From Candidatus Zhuqueibacterota bacterium (GTDB lineage Bacteria; Zhuqueibacterota; Zhuqueibacteria; Residuimicrobiales; Krinioviventaceae): DNA of 64,000 nucleotides. The DNA lies in the NCBI GenBank assembly GCA_016934825.1, contig JAFGSB010000148.1:1-64000 (forward strand). Reading direction: 5' to 3'. Under the pieces are notes generated by a model. It saw only the letters and a list, made by a program, of their open reading frames with translations, made no database searches and was not told the DNA's origin. The first letter of the stretch is position 1; every line of letters starts with the position of its first letter. The translations under genes were made by a program, and so were the position numbers. Below are positions 36,423 to 45,447 of this stretch, one piece after another.

Positions 36423-36456
36423 CTGACTTCCGGGAGATCCAACCTGACCTCCCGGA
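36423..36456. terminator. terminator hairpin after malic-enzyme gene, overlapping right direct repeat
   Basis: CCGGGAG (36430-36436) pairs with CTCCCGG (36449-36455) about 15 nt past the malic-enzyme stop. Its left part is the right copy of the direct repeat that starts at 35311. Confidence 0.5.
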
Positions 36457-36468
36457 GGTTAAAGAATT

Positions 36469-38199
36469 TTAAAATATCTCTCCATCCGGTTTGGCGTACC
36501 GGTAAGGAAGGTACTTTGGCTGCCACATGGCATTGCGGATCATTGTACGCAGGTCCTCGTCGTCTTTACGGATACCCAGCTCGCTGTCCCGCGCTTCTTT
36601 GGCAACCGCCAGGGCAACCTCTTCGGACACGGTCCTGATCTTTTCGATGGGCGGCAGCATACGCCCGGAATCGAGCTGGTCCGGCGTAACCATGTTGCTC
36701 AATGCCTGCGACGCGGCAATGAACATTTCATCCGTAACTTTGGGTGTGCCGGCAACCAGCGCTCCCAGACCCACGCCGGGAAAGATATATAAATTATTAC
36801 ATTGCGAAATGACCTGTTCCCTCTCATTGATCTTTACAGGCGGGAACGGGCTGCCCGTTGCGACAAGACAATTGCCGTTGGTTGCTTTCAGGGCGGTCTC
36901 AGGCGTGCATTCCGCTTTGACGGTGGGATTGGATAACGGCATGATCATGGGCAAATCCGTGTTTTGCGCCAATTGTTTCAATATTTCTTCATTGAACGCG
37001 CCGCTTTGTCCCGTTACCCCTATTAATACGGTTGCTTTGGTGTTTTTAATGGCGTCGGCCAATGTGATCCTGTTCGGATCGGCAAGCTGCCAGTCCGCTA
37101 CCATGGCTTTGTCTTTGAGCAGAAATTTTTGTTCCTCGCTGACCGGCATACCTTCAATTAGCAAACCGTCTTTGTCAATGCCGAACAGGTGATTGCGCGC
37201 GTCTTTGTCGCTTAATCCTTCCGCTTTTAAACCGGAAACAAGCTGCCGGGATATACCCAGGCCCGCCTGTCCCTGACCGAATATAACAAACCGCTGATCG
37301 CTTAGCTTTTGTTTTTTGATCTTCATGGCGGACAGGAACACACCGAGCGCCACCGAACCCGTGCCCTGAATGTCGTCATTGAAGGAACAGACGCGTTCTT
37401 TGTAGCGGTCCAGTACTCGAAAGGCGTTATTCTTGCCGATATCTTCCCACTGTAACAGCGCGGTCGGAAATCTTTTACGTACTGCGGCGACAAACTGCTC
37501 GATGAAAGCGTCATAGTCGTCGCCGGTCAGGCGTTTTTGCCGTACGCCGATATAGAGCGGGTCGTTCAGCAGTTCTTCATTATTGGTGCCCACATCCAGC
37601 ATAACCGGAAGGGTATAAGCGGGGTGCAATCCGGCCGCGGCAATGTACAAACTGATCTTGCCGATGGGAATACCCATACCGCCGGCGCCCTGATCTCCGA
37701 GCCCGAGGATACGTTCGCCGTCGGTGGCAACGATGAGAGAAACATTGCTGAATGAAGCGTTTTTTAATATTTCATCGACATGGTGAATGTTGTTGACCGA
37801 AACATAAATACCCCTGCGTCTGCGGTAAAGGTGACTGAATTGCTGGCAGGCCTTGCCAACCGTTGGGGTGTAGACAATGGGTAACATTTCCTCGAGGTGA
37901 TCGAGAATCAGACTGTAGTACAGTGTTTCGTTGCGGTCCTGAAGCGACATCAGATAAATATATTTTTCCAGATCATCGGTTTTGGTGATAAAATTCGCAT
38001 AGGTCCGTTGTTTTTGAAGGTGCAGTGTAGAAACCGCGTCCGGCATTAACCCGCACAGACCCAGGGAATAACGTTCGTTTTGCGGGAACGCGGTGCCTTT
38101 GTTATAAATCGGGTGTTCGGTGAGAAATAATCCTTTAAACGGTACCTGCACATACTCTTCGCCGGTAAAAGGATCAATTCTTTTTGTATATTCTAACAT
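36469..38199 (-). CDS. NAD(P)-dependent malic enzyme
   Basis: 576 residues, the large-form malic enzyme. The N-terminal malic domain has the catalytic Tyr in LPIVYTPTVG (Y110), then LGLGDQGAGGMGIPIGK (Lys 181), VMLDVGTNN, and the divalent-metal acids in QWEDIGKNNAF and SFNDDIQGT. The Rossmann domain follows with FGQGQAGLGISRQL and GVTGQSGAFNEEIL, MPLSNPTVKAECTP and FPGVGLGAL. It decarboxylates malate to pyruvate while reducing NAD(P)+, linking C4 and C3 pools. PEP carboxykinase at 54178 works at the same metabolic node. A GGAGGGA site precedes the ATG. The gene is monocistronic with its own terminator. Confidence 0.95.
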   Translation of the reverse strand: MLEYTKRIDPFTGEEYVQVPFKGLFLTEHPIYNKGTAFPQNERYSLGLCGLMPDAVSTLHLQKQRTYANFITKTDDLEKYIYLMSLQDRNETLYYSLILDHLEEMLPIVYTPTVGKACQQFSHLYRRRRGIYVSVNNIHHVDEILKNASFSNVSLIVATDGERILGLGDQGAGGMGIPIGKISLYIAAAGLHPAYTLPVMLDVGTNNEELLNDPLYIGVRQKRLTGDDYDAFIEQFVAAVRKRFPTALLQWEDIGKNNAFRVLDRYKERVCSFNDDIQGTGSVALGVFLSAMKIKKQKLSDQRFVIFGQGQAGLGISRQLVSGLKAEGLSDKDARNHLFGIDKDGLLIEGMPVSEEQKFLLKDKAMVADWQLADPNRITLADAIKNTKATVLIGVTGQSGAFNEEILKQLAQNTDLPMIMPLSNPTVKAECTPETALKATNGNCLVATGSPFPPVKINEREQVISQCNNLYIFPGVGLGALVAGTPKVTDEMFIAASQALSNMVTPDQLDSGRMLPPIEKIRTVSEEVALAVAKEARDSELGIRKDDEDLRTMIRNAMWQPKYLPYRYAKPDGEIF

Positions 38200-38404
38200 C
38201 GTCCCTCCTTGTATATTGATTTGAATATAAAAATACGAATGGCTTGATCCGGGGCAAAGCGGGATCAGGTCAAATAAAAAAAGGATTTGATAATATGTAT
38301 TTTTAACTTATATAGTTTTAAATTAAAATGCCACAATTTTTTTCAAAAATACGACAATTGGGAGCCACTCATTTACTGAGGCAGATATTTGTGAATTAAA
38401 TGCA

Positions 38405-40186
38405 CTATTCACTTTCGAAATAGATCGATTGGCCATTGTGTAGTAATCCCAATCCTTTGACTTTGTAGATATAGATGATTTCATAAACATACTTTATTAA
38501 CTCCGGATAATCAAACAGAATATCAAAAGACGGTTCGGAATTAACTATGACTTTATTATTGTTTGCCCGGTCAAAACCAACTTCATAGAAAAAATTTTGT
38601 TCGGTCAATTCGATATCAAAGTCACGATTTAAAATCCGGCCTGAAATTTTTACGATTTTATTATCGTCTGACTCGATTTGACTATTATCTATGTCATCAT
38701 TTATAAAGACCACAGGTATGCCGATCCACACTTTAACAGGTTTGTTTCTTTGTGTTGCCGGTTTCCACTCAACACTTTTAATTGCGTTTACTGCCAGTAA
38801 ATCCAAAACAGGGTGTAGTGATTTTAATATTTTTGTCCGTGCAACCTGACCGTTTTCATCGATTAAACAATTTACAACAACTCTTCCCTGTAAATCTTTC
38901 CTCGCAGTAAAAGAGTGATAATTTAAATTTTTCTGGATGGCCCTAAATCCGCCCACCGGCTGGGGCGAAGAGTCATAAGCGATAAAAATGTAGTCCATTA
39001 ATTCCATTTCTGAATCGTAAGGATCTGGTTGAAAATCTGGTTCCATACCGGGACTCATGCTTTGTTTAATTCTTTCCTCTTCCTGTTTCAATTCCGATTC
39101 GCGGATCTGTAAAGCCCTTTTGTTTTCTTCCAGCACAATTTTTGACAGGTCCAGGGTCAAAAATCCAAGGTCTTTTTGTTCATCAATTTTTTTATTTAAT
39201 CCGAACAGGTAATTATAAAAAATATTCAGGTAAGGACAATACAAGTCCTGATAATTTGCATGAGAAGGCTTTTGTGAATATAGCATAATATATTGATCAA
39301 AATATGTCAAATGCCCTTTATAATAAGCCCAATTCCACGCTTCATCATGATAAAATGTCGGAATATGATATTTTAATACTAAATAGCGAATAAATGAATT
39401 AAGGAAAATATTAGTATCCTCTTTTTCAATGAAAAAAATATCTTTATTTTTAATGTGTTCTATAACCAATTCAAGATAAGAAGGTATGTCCCCGGAGTTT
39501 ATAATTTTAACAAATTCTTTTGTTTCTTTTGTTGTTTGCCATAGGACAAAATCGTTTTTGTAAAACCTGACCGGCTTTTTTTCTTTAAAAAAGTTAAACT
39601 GGATCCGGGTTGGAGTTGTAAGTGAAAATTTGTTTTTTGTATGTATATTTGCATATATCCCATTAATATAAACATAGGAGCTTTCCGGCAAGGCGCAAGT
39701 TATTGTTATATTTACTTTTGTGTTGAGTTTGTCAAATGTCCACTCGGGGAAATAATTATCATCCGTTTCCAGGATCGAATAATACTCAATTATCACTCTG
39801 CGAATCTGGTTCGAGTTTACCGGGAAAACACGGAGATAATAGGCACCGTTTGAAATTTTTGTCAGTAACGCGGGATCGATATGACGCCGGGTGATCCGGT
39901 CATAAATTTTTTGTCCGGTTAGCCGCGCTAACGTTTCCGCCCGTTTCAGCTCACCGTCGATTTCCAGCCACATGTCTGTTATTATGGCAGATTTATTGAT
40001 GTTGAAATGAATATTACCTTCAAGGTTGTTTCGTCCTGTTTCATTAATTAAAATAAATTCCAACCGGGTTTTATTTAAAACATCATAAAATTCCGTTTCA
40101 ATGTTGACTTCCCGTACTTCTACCCGGTTCTGTGCGTTTACATTGGACAGAATAATTAGAATAAAAACAACCACGGCTTTTTTCAT
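38405..40186 (-). CDS. secreted VIT-domain protein with C-terminal TonB-type domain
   Basis: 593 residues with a signal peptide (about 1-18). Residues 22-135 are a VIT domain (VNIETEFYDVLNKTRLEFIL, ARLTGQKIYDRITRRHIDPA, FPVNSNQIRRVIIEYY). In other proteins VIT precedes a von Willebrand A domain, but none is seen here. The middle (about 230-345) is a helical, Tyr-rich unassigned region, followed by a charged coil (350-380). Residues ~405-495 are a TonB_C-like domain (QGRVVVNCLIDENGQVARTK, AVNAIKSVEWKPATQRNKPV). A short beta tail ends the protein. There is no transmembrane anchor besides the signal, so the TonB domain is free in the periplasm. The role is unknown. GGGG precedes the ATG. Confidence 0.8.
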   Translation of the reverse strand: MKKAVVVFILIILSNVNAQNRVEVREVNIETEFYDVLNKTRLEFILINETGRNNLEGNIHFNINKSAIITDMWLEIDGELKRAETLARLTGQKIYDRITRRHIDPALLTKISNGAYYLRVFPVNSNQIRRVIIEYYSILETDDNYFPEWTFDKLNTKVNITITCALPESSYVYINGIYANIHTKNKFSLTTPTRIQFNFFKEKKPVRFYKNDFVLWQTTKETKEFVKIINSGDIPSYLELVIEHIKNKDIFFIEKEDTNIFLNSFIRYLVLKYHIPTFYHDEAWNWAYYKGHLTYFDQYIMLYSQKPSHANYQDLYCPYLNIFYNYLFGLNKKIDEQKDLGFLTLDLSKIVLEENKRALQIRESELKQEEERIKQSMSPGMEPDFQPDPYDSEMELMDYIFIAYDSSPQPVGGFRAIQKNLNYHSFTARKDLQGRVVVNCLIDENGQVARTKILKSLHPVLDLLAVNAIKSVEWKPATQRNKPVKVWIGIPVVFINDDIDNSQIESDDNKIVKISGRILNRDFDIELTEQNFFYEVGFDRANNNKVIVNSEPSFDILFDYPELIKYVYEIIYIYKVKGLGLLHNGQSIYFESE

Positions 40187-40221
40187 TTTGTTACCCCTCG
40201 AGTTAATTTTACTTAAAGTTA

Positions 40222-40384
40222 GTGGAAAGACTTTACCGGACTTGCAAATAGCGCGTTTTCAATGTTGCCGCCATTTTGTCCGGCATTCATAAATGATATA
40301 GACAAACCCATGTACTAGCGGTATTTCCGGCGGTTTTTGCCGTTCCGGAAGAATAGACCCACATATGTATATCCACAAGGACAT
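40222..40384 (-). pseudogene. broken vapC-like toxin gene
   Basis: It follows the vapB stop by a few nucleotides, with GGAG before an ATG at 40384. After that ATG a one-base shift gives DVLVDIHMWVYSSGT, which matches the VapC/PIN start LVDTSVWI including its first acidic residue. This frame stops at 40287-40289. A second frame gives PLVHGFVYIIYE (PIN-like HPFVIGE), and a third gives GGNIENALF (PIN-like GNLKNR). A PIN-domain toxin shattered by at least two frameshifts is the simplest reading, but the match is by eye and short. Confidence 0.45.
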
Positions 40385-40392
40385 CTCCAAAA

Positions 40393-40581
40393 TTAACCTT
40401 TTCTCCTGGGAACCGGTTCGAGATTTTTTTCCGTTCCGCCCAGCCGGGCAAGGCGTTTACTGCTTTCCAGAGCGATCAATGATTCCAGGCCCAGCCTGAC
40501 CAGGGATGTTTTTTCTTTTATCCCGGTCAATTGCGATGCTTTTTTGAGCAAATGATCGTCGATATTTATTGTTGTGCGCAC
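40393..40581 (-). CDS. VapB-type (DUF2191-like) antitoxin
   Basis: 62 residues from a GTG at 40581 with TTGGAG 8 nt upstream. A longer ATG frame to 40677 has no site and an odd leader. The N-terminal RTTINIDDHLLKKASQLTG is the ribbon-helix-helix DNA-binding part. Then comes SLVRLGLESLIALESSKRLARLGG, and a basic C-terminal toxin-binding tail (NLEPVPRRKG). It matches VapB antitoxins that neutralise and autoregulate with a VapC PIN-domain RNase. The expected vapC directly downstream appears broken, leaving an orphan antitoxin. Confidence 0.78.
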   Translation of the reverse strand: MRTTINIDDHLLKKASQLTGIKEKTSLVRLGLESLIALESSKRLARLGGTEKNLEPVPRRKG

Positions 40582-40701
40582 GATTTTTCTCCAAATATTT
40601 AACATGCATATTAATGTGCATAATTTGTGCATACATATCAAGAGAAAAAAGCGATTCAAATTAACGGAACACTTCAATGCCAGAGAAACCGGGGAAAATA
40701 A

Positions 40702-42141
40702 TTACCAGCCCATATTCAGTTTTTTCTTTTCTTCCGGGTCCATCGGCGGCAATTCGGGTTGTAATATCCCGTTAATACGAACGTTTCGAAGACGAAAATT
40801 CTCCGCATGCCGGATATACCTGTCCACTTTGGCATTTTTGACGGTAATGTTTTTGAGTAGCACATTTTTGATATGCGCGCGTTCGTGCCCTTCGGCAAAA
40901 ATCGCGTAATTGTCCGCCGTTTCGCAGCTTATCTTTTCGAGCACAAAATTTTGAAATAACGGCGGATAAAAATTCCCCCGGTGCCCTTTGTAATTGGTCT
41001 CGAACCGGATAAACGCGCCTTTGGCCCGGTTGACGCGCACATTTCTCACCCACACATTTTCGATCCGGCCGCCGCGATCAAGGTTGGCTTTGAAATAGAC
41101 GGTCGAGTTCGCCGAGTCGACAAGACAGTTCTCCATGTAGACATGCCGAACACTGCCGGACATTTCACTGCCGATACACAGTCCGTTGGCTTTGGAACGC
41201 ATTTCACAATTGCGGATGACCACATTTTCAGTGGCCTGCCCGATCCGCCAGCCGTCCTGGTCGCGCCCGGATTTAATGGCGATACCATCATCGCCGGTGT
41301 TAAACAGGCAGTTTTCGATAAGCACATTCACGCTGGCGTCCGGGTCGCAGCCGTCGTTGTTGGCGTTCCAACTGTTCACGGTGACATTACGGACGATCAC
41401 GTTGTAACAAAAGACCGGGTGAATGACCCACATTGGCGAATCGAGCAAAGTCACCCCGTCTATAAGCACATTTTTACAGCCGAACGGCTGGATCATGCTG
41501 GGCCGTAAATAGTGTCCTTCGCCGAAAACCCGCTCATTCACCGGCACACCGTCATTACCCATTTGCCGCAACAGATTTTGCGCTTCAGCTTGCTGTGGTT
41601 TCCAGGTGGCAAATCCGGTTGTCGCGCCGCCGTCGATGGTCCCCTTGCCGGTTATGGCAATATTGGCCGCCAGGTAGGCGTAAATCAGGGGGGAATAGTT
41701 GAACAATTCCGTGCCTTCCCATTTTGTCAGGACGACCGGTAAATAAAATTTCGGGTCGGCGCCGAACCTGATCGTCGCGCCTTCTTTCAGGTACAAGTGC
41801 ACATTGCTTTTCAGATGGATCGGGCCGTTGCACAGGTATGTACCGGCGGGAACAACCACCCGGCCCCCGCCTTCCGAATTGCAGGTATTTATCGCCGTGG
41901 CAAAAGCCCCAAAACAATCGGTTTGCCCGTTACCTGACGCACCATAATTGGTTATATCATAATTCCTATCCGGGAACCCGGGCTCATGAATGCCGGAAAT
42001 GATGGCATCGGCCCGTTCCCAGCCGGAGCAGGAAATTATCGGTTTTTGTCCCGTAAACCAGGAACAGCTTGTGAAACAAAGGACAGTAAATAAAAATAAC
42101 AACGGCCATTTATACCGGTGTAATAAATATTTATTCAGCAT
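40702..42141 (-). CDS. GH28 polygalacturonase-type lipoprotein
   Basis: 479 residues. A lipoprotein signal ends in FTSC (Cys26), and the mature part is a right-handed beta-helix. It opens with DITNYGASGNGQTDCFGAF. GH28 signatures are NNDGCDPD (261-268), TGDDGIAIKSG (282-292) and GLCIGSEMSG (catalytic Asp residues within NDG and DD, then the Gly-Ser-Glu turn). It would hydrolyse alpha-1,4-galacturonosyl links of pectin or act as an exo-enzyme. Lipidation places it at the outer membrane or periplasm. It is the last gene of the pectin locus, 50 nt downstream of the GntP permease gene on the same strand, with AAGGATA upstream. Confidence 0.93.
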   Translation of the reverse strand: MLNKYLLHRYKWPLLFLFTVLCFTSCSWFTGQKPIISCSGWERADAIISGIHEPGFPDRNYDITNYGASGNGQTDCFGAFATAINTCNSEGGGRVVVPAGTYLCNGPIHLKSNVHLYLKEGATIRFGADPKFYLPVVLTKWEGTELFNYSPLIYAYLAANIAITGKGTIDGGATTGFATWKPQQAEAQNLLRQMGNDGVPVNERVFGEGHYLRPSMIQPFGCKNVLIDGVTLLDSPMWVIHPVFCYNVIVRNVTVNSWNANNDGCDPDASVNVLIENCLFNTGDDGIAIKSGRDQDGWRIGQATENVVIRNCEMRSKANGLCIGSEMSGSVRHVYMENCLVDSANSTVYFKANLDRGGRIENVWVRNVRVNRAKGAFIRFETNYKGHRGNFYPPLFQNFVLEKISCETADNYAIFAEGHERAHIKNVLLKNITVKNAKVDRYIRHAENFRLRNVRINGILQPELPPMDPEEKKKLNMGW

Positions 42142-42191
42142 AAAAGATATATCCTTTTAAATAAAATGTACTGGCATAAACAAACAGAAAA

Positions 42192-43514
42192 TTAAATCAA
42201 AATCAAACTCAAAACCGCTATGACAAGAATTCCTGTTATGCCCTGAACCAGTGTCGCCATGGTATGGCATCTCAGTGCGGTGGACGTATCCATTTCGGAA
42301 AACTGCGACACAACCCAGAAATAGCTGTCATTGGCGTGCGACACGGTCATGGAACCCGCGCCGATGGCCAGTACGACCAGCGCTTTTGCTGCCGGAGCGT
42401 CCAGACCCATGGAAACGAGCAAAGGCGATACCAGAGCGGCTGTGGTAATGATCGCGACGGTTGAGGAACCCTGGGCCGTTTTCAGAACCGCGGCAATGAT
42501 AAAGGGCAGAAAGATACCGATATGCCAATGCGTCAGGGCATTCCCCATCGTATCGCCGATATCTGTGGCCCGTAAAATATTGCCGAATGCGCCGCCGGCG
42601 CCGGTGATAAGAATAATGACGCCGGCATTTTTGAGTCCCAGTCCCACCCATGTAAAATGATCTTCTTTATTATCTTTTTGTTTTAAACCGAACGCCAGAA
42701 AGACGCCGATCAGTAATGCGGTCACCGGATGGCCGGTGAAAAGCAGAGCGGCTTTGATAAAACCTTTGCCGAACGGGGCCGTGGGATAGGCGGCAATTGA
42801 ACCAAGCGTGATCAGGATAATCGGAACGATTAACGGCGCGAAAGACATTCCCACGCCCGGTTCTTTTGTATTATTATTCTCAGGCTCGGAGAATTCTTTT
42901 GGAAAGATAGAAAAACGTTTACTATACAATAACGCCCACAACAGCCCCGCGGCTGCGGTGGGTATGGAAACGAGCAAACCCAGCATCAGCACCAGGCCGA
43001 TATCCGCGCCAAGTTCGGCTGCTGCGGCAAGCGGCCCGGGCGTCGGCGGGACAAATACGTGCGTGGTATACAATCCGGTTGCTAGGGCGACCGCCAGGAC
43101 AGCCAGGGACAGGCCGGTTTTTTTGCTGATCGCTTTATTCAACATCGACAGGATGACAAACCCGGAATCACAAAACACCGGTATGGATACGATAAATCCG
43201 GTAATGTTCATGGCCAGCGGCGCCCGTTTTTCGCCGACCAATTTAAGGATCGTTGCCGCCAGGGTTTTCGCGCCGCCGCTGCGTTCCAGATAGGTCCCGA
43301 TGATTGTTCCGAGCGCGATGACTATGCCGATACTTTTTAATGTGCCGCCAAAGCCTTCGGTTATTTTAGCGAGCACGGTTTCCGCGTCCAGTCCGGCAAC
43401 AAATCCCATAAAAATGGAAGCCAGAATGAGTGAAATAAAAGGATGCATTTTAAGTTTGGTCGTCGACAATACGATAAAGACCATAACCAGAACAAGAAAC
43501 AAGATGGTAATCAT
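42192..43514 (-). CDS. GntP-family gluconate/uronate:H+ symporter
   Basis: 440 residues with about 12-14 transmembrane helices. GntP family motifs are visible: VALATGLYTTHVFVPPTPGP (the central HVFVPPTPGP signature), MNITGFIVSIPVFCDSGFVI, KTAQGSSTVAIITTAAL and SHANDSYFWVVSQF. GntP permeases import gluconate and related sugar acids. Lying between two GH28 genes, this one most likely takes up galacturonate, a ketodeoxyuronate or a related product of pectin breakdown. That substrate is inferred. A GGGAGAA site precedes the ATG. It is probably co-transcribed with the downstream GH28 lipoprotein gene. Confidence 0.93.
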   Translation of the reverse strand: MITILFLVLVMVFIVLSTTKLKMHPFISLILASIFMGFVAGLDAETVLAKITEGFGGTLKSIGIVIALGTIIGTYLERSGGAKTLAATILKLVGEKRAPLAMNITGFIVSIPVFCDSGFVILSMLNKAISKKTGLSLAVLAVALATGLYTTHVFVPPTPGPLAAAAELGADIGLVLMLGLLVSIPTAAAGLLWALLYSKRFSIFPKEFSEPENNNTKEPGVGMSFAPLIVPIILITLGSIAAYPTAPFGKGFIKAALLFTGHPVTALLIGVFLAFGLKQKDNKEDHFTWVGLGLKNAGVIILITGAGGAFGNILRATDIGDTMGNALTHWHIGIFLPFIIAAVLKTAQGSSTVAIITTAALVSPLLVSMGLDAPAAKALVVLAIGAGSMTVSHANDSYFWVVSQFSEMDTSTALRCHTMATLVQGITGILVIAVLSLILI

Positions 43515-43529
43515 AGAATTCTCCCTGTA

Positions 43530-43723
43530 TTATTTTGAAATGAATGGAATCCGGAAGAGAAAAAACATCCAAAGACCATAAAAGTAATAATCAGTAACAC
43601 GGCGTAAATCCCATGCGGCTTTAATCGCGTACACTTTTTTGGTAAATAGTGTGGTTATGGCCACACCGGCGCCGAGAATTGCGCCGTTACGGTGGTGATG
43701 ATGACTTTGCCTGTACCGATCAT
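43530..43723 (-). pseudogene. possible remnant of a membrane protein upstream of gntP-like gene
   Basis: In the gap between the two pectin genes one frame starts MIGTGKVIITTVTAQF at 43723 and soon stops. The adjacent frame continues with GAGVAITTLFTKKVYAIK, then DLRRVTDYYFYGLWMFFLF to a stop at 43530. The hydrophobic, protein-like text split over two frames suggests a decayed transporter tail, but no family can be named. Confidence 0.3.
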
Positions 43724-43786
43724 AGCTGGAATTGCTAATTTATTTGGTGGAAATTTTATTATTTTTTCAGTTTTCTTTACTTACGC

Positions 43787-45400
43787 CTAGTCCTGAACAA
43801 CCACGTCCTCCGGCACATCCTGGCCGACCAGAACCGGATTGTTTATATTTCTAAAATTATTGTTTTGTATAACAATGTTTTGACTTGATTTTCCCGATAT
43901 TTTTATAAACGGGTTCGTCCCGGCAAGAGGGAAACAATTATATAATTGTAAATTTTGAACATTGTTGACGTCAATAAACGTTGTGTCCGCAAGCGGATAT
44001 AATGTTTTAAAACCGGAAATTTCAAGATTTTCGGTTTTTTCGGCATGTAGTCCCGGACCTTGTTCCACATTAATCTGTACATTATGAAATTCTATATTCT
44101 TTGCGTCTTTGATCGTAAAACCGGTCTTTGCGTTGATGTTGATATTGTTAAACGTAATGTTTTCTATGGGAAACTCCTCCAATCCCAGTATAAAACCGGC
44201 CTGTTGCGATTGTGTTACGGTGATGTCGCTAAAATGTATATTACGGAAACCGGGTGTACGCTCCGAAACCGGTTCATACGGCGTGGGATGATAAAACATA
44301 TTCAATTTGATCGCTTCCAGTTTTATATTTTTCATGACAATATTTGATACCCGTATCTCTTCGACCACACCGCCGCGGCCGCGCATGGATTTGATTCGAA
44401 TTCCCCGTTCCGTTCCGTCGAAAACGCAATTGGAAATCGTCACTTTTCTGACATCGCCCGACATTTCACTGCCGATGACAACGCCGCCGTGACCGTCGAG
44501 CATCGTGCAGTTGGTGATGGTAATATTTTCGCAGGCCCTGCCCACGCGTCTGCCGTCTTCGTCACGACCCGATTTGATGGTGATGCAGTCATCACCCACA
44601 CTGATATGACAATTACTGATATGCACATATTTACATGCATCTGGATTTATACCGTCCGTATTCGGCGATTCGGCGGGATTATGAATGGATATCCCTTCCA
44701 CAGTAACGTTTTCACTGTAAATTGGGTGTATGGTCCACATGGGTGGATTTTTTATGGAAATTCCTTCAATGAGTACATTTTTACAATCTACAGTCTGGAT
44801 CAGCGACGGACGTAAAAAAGGCGCGGGCGAATTACCGGCTTTTTCCACCCAATATCCCCAACTTTGGGTATTCCGGTTATTTTCAATAAATTTTTTCTGC
44901 CAGAGCTTTATGTCATCAGTATAATCAACGGGTTTGATTTCACCGTATTTGTAGAAAAAATCCCACCATGCGGCGCCGTTGCCGTCGATTTGACCGCGGC
45001 CGCGGATGGCGATATTTTCAAGCCGGTAACCATACACGGGCGCTGAAAAATTTATAACTTCAACCCCCTCGTAGCGGCTCCTGACCATAGGGAGATAATC
45101 GTTAAAATTTTGACTGAATACAATTACCGCCCCGGCGTCAATATAAAGTGTGATATTACTTTTTAAATGAATCGGTCCGGTCAGGTATTTACCGGCGGGG
45201 AAAAAAACGGTCCCGCCTCCATTGGCGGCAGCCGCGGCTATGGTTTCCTCGATCGCCAGGGTGTTTTTGGTGACGCCGTCGTTCCTGGCGCCGTAATCCA
45301 GCACATTGAAATAACCCTGGTGCTGGGAAAAAACCGGTGAAAATAGAAATGCCGGGATTAAGATCATTAATAAAATAAACGAACTATGTAGATTTTTCAT
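43787..45400 (-). CDS. GH28 polygalacturonase, secreted
   Basis: 537 residues with a Sec signal (about 1-25) and a right-handed beta-helix. It opens FNVLDYGARNDGVTKNTLAI. GH28 catalytic blocks are PNTDGINPD (246-254), VGDDCITIKSG (268-278), GGVVIGSEMSG, and RGIRIKSMRGRGG (substrate-binding Arg/Lys). About 100 extra C-terminal residues continue the helix coils beyond a typical GH28. It probably releases galacturonate or short oligogalacturonides from pectin backbone. AGGAG lies before the ATG. It shares strand and region with a second GH28, a permease, a PL22 lyase and a sulfatase, forming a pectin utilisation locus. Confidence 0.94.
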   Translation of the reverse strand: MKNLHSSFILLMILIPAFLFSPVFSQHQGYFNVLDYGARNDGVTKNTLAIEETIAAAAANGGGTVFFPAGKYLTGPIHLKSNITLYIDAGAVIVFSQNFNDYLPMVRSRYEGVEVINFSAPVYGYRLENIAIRGRGQIDGNGAAWWDFFYKYGEIKPVDYTDDIKLWQKKFIENNRNTQSWGYWVEKAGNSPAPFLRPSLIQTVDCKNVLIEGISIKNPPMWTIHPIYSENVTVEGISIHNPAESPNTDGINPDACKYVHISNCHISVGDDCITIKSGRDEDGRRVGRACENITITNCTMLDGHGGVVIGSEMSGDVRKVTISNCVFDGTERGIRIKSMRGRGGVVEEIRVSNIVMKNIKLEAIKLNMFYHPTPYEPVSERTPGFRNIHFSDITVTQSQQAGFILGLEEFPIENITFNNININAKTGFTIKDAKNIEFHNVQINVEQGPGLHAEKTENLEISGFKTLYPLADTTFIDVNNVQNLQLYNCFPLAGTNPFIKISGKSSQNIVIQNNNFRNINNPVLVGQDVPEDVVVQD

Positions 45401-45447
45401 TCAGCTTCTCCTGAATTTAAGGTAAACAGGTAATTTTTTTGATCTTT

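Noticed and set aside
40582-40677. Longer N-terminus of the VapB antitoxin
   Set aside because: The GTG at 40581 has GGAG at the right spacing and gives the standard VapB start.
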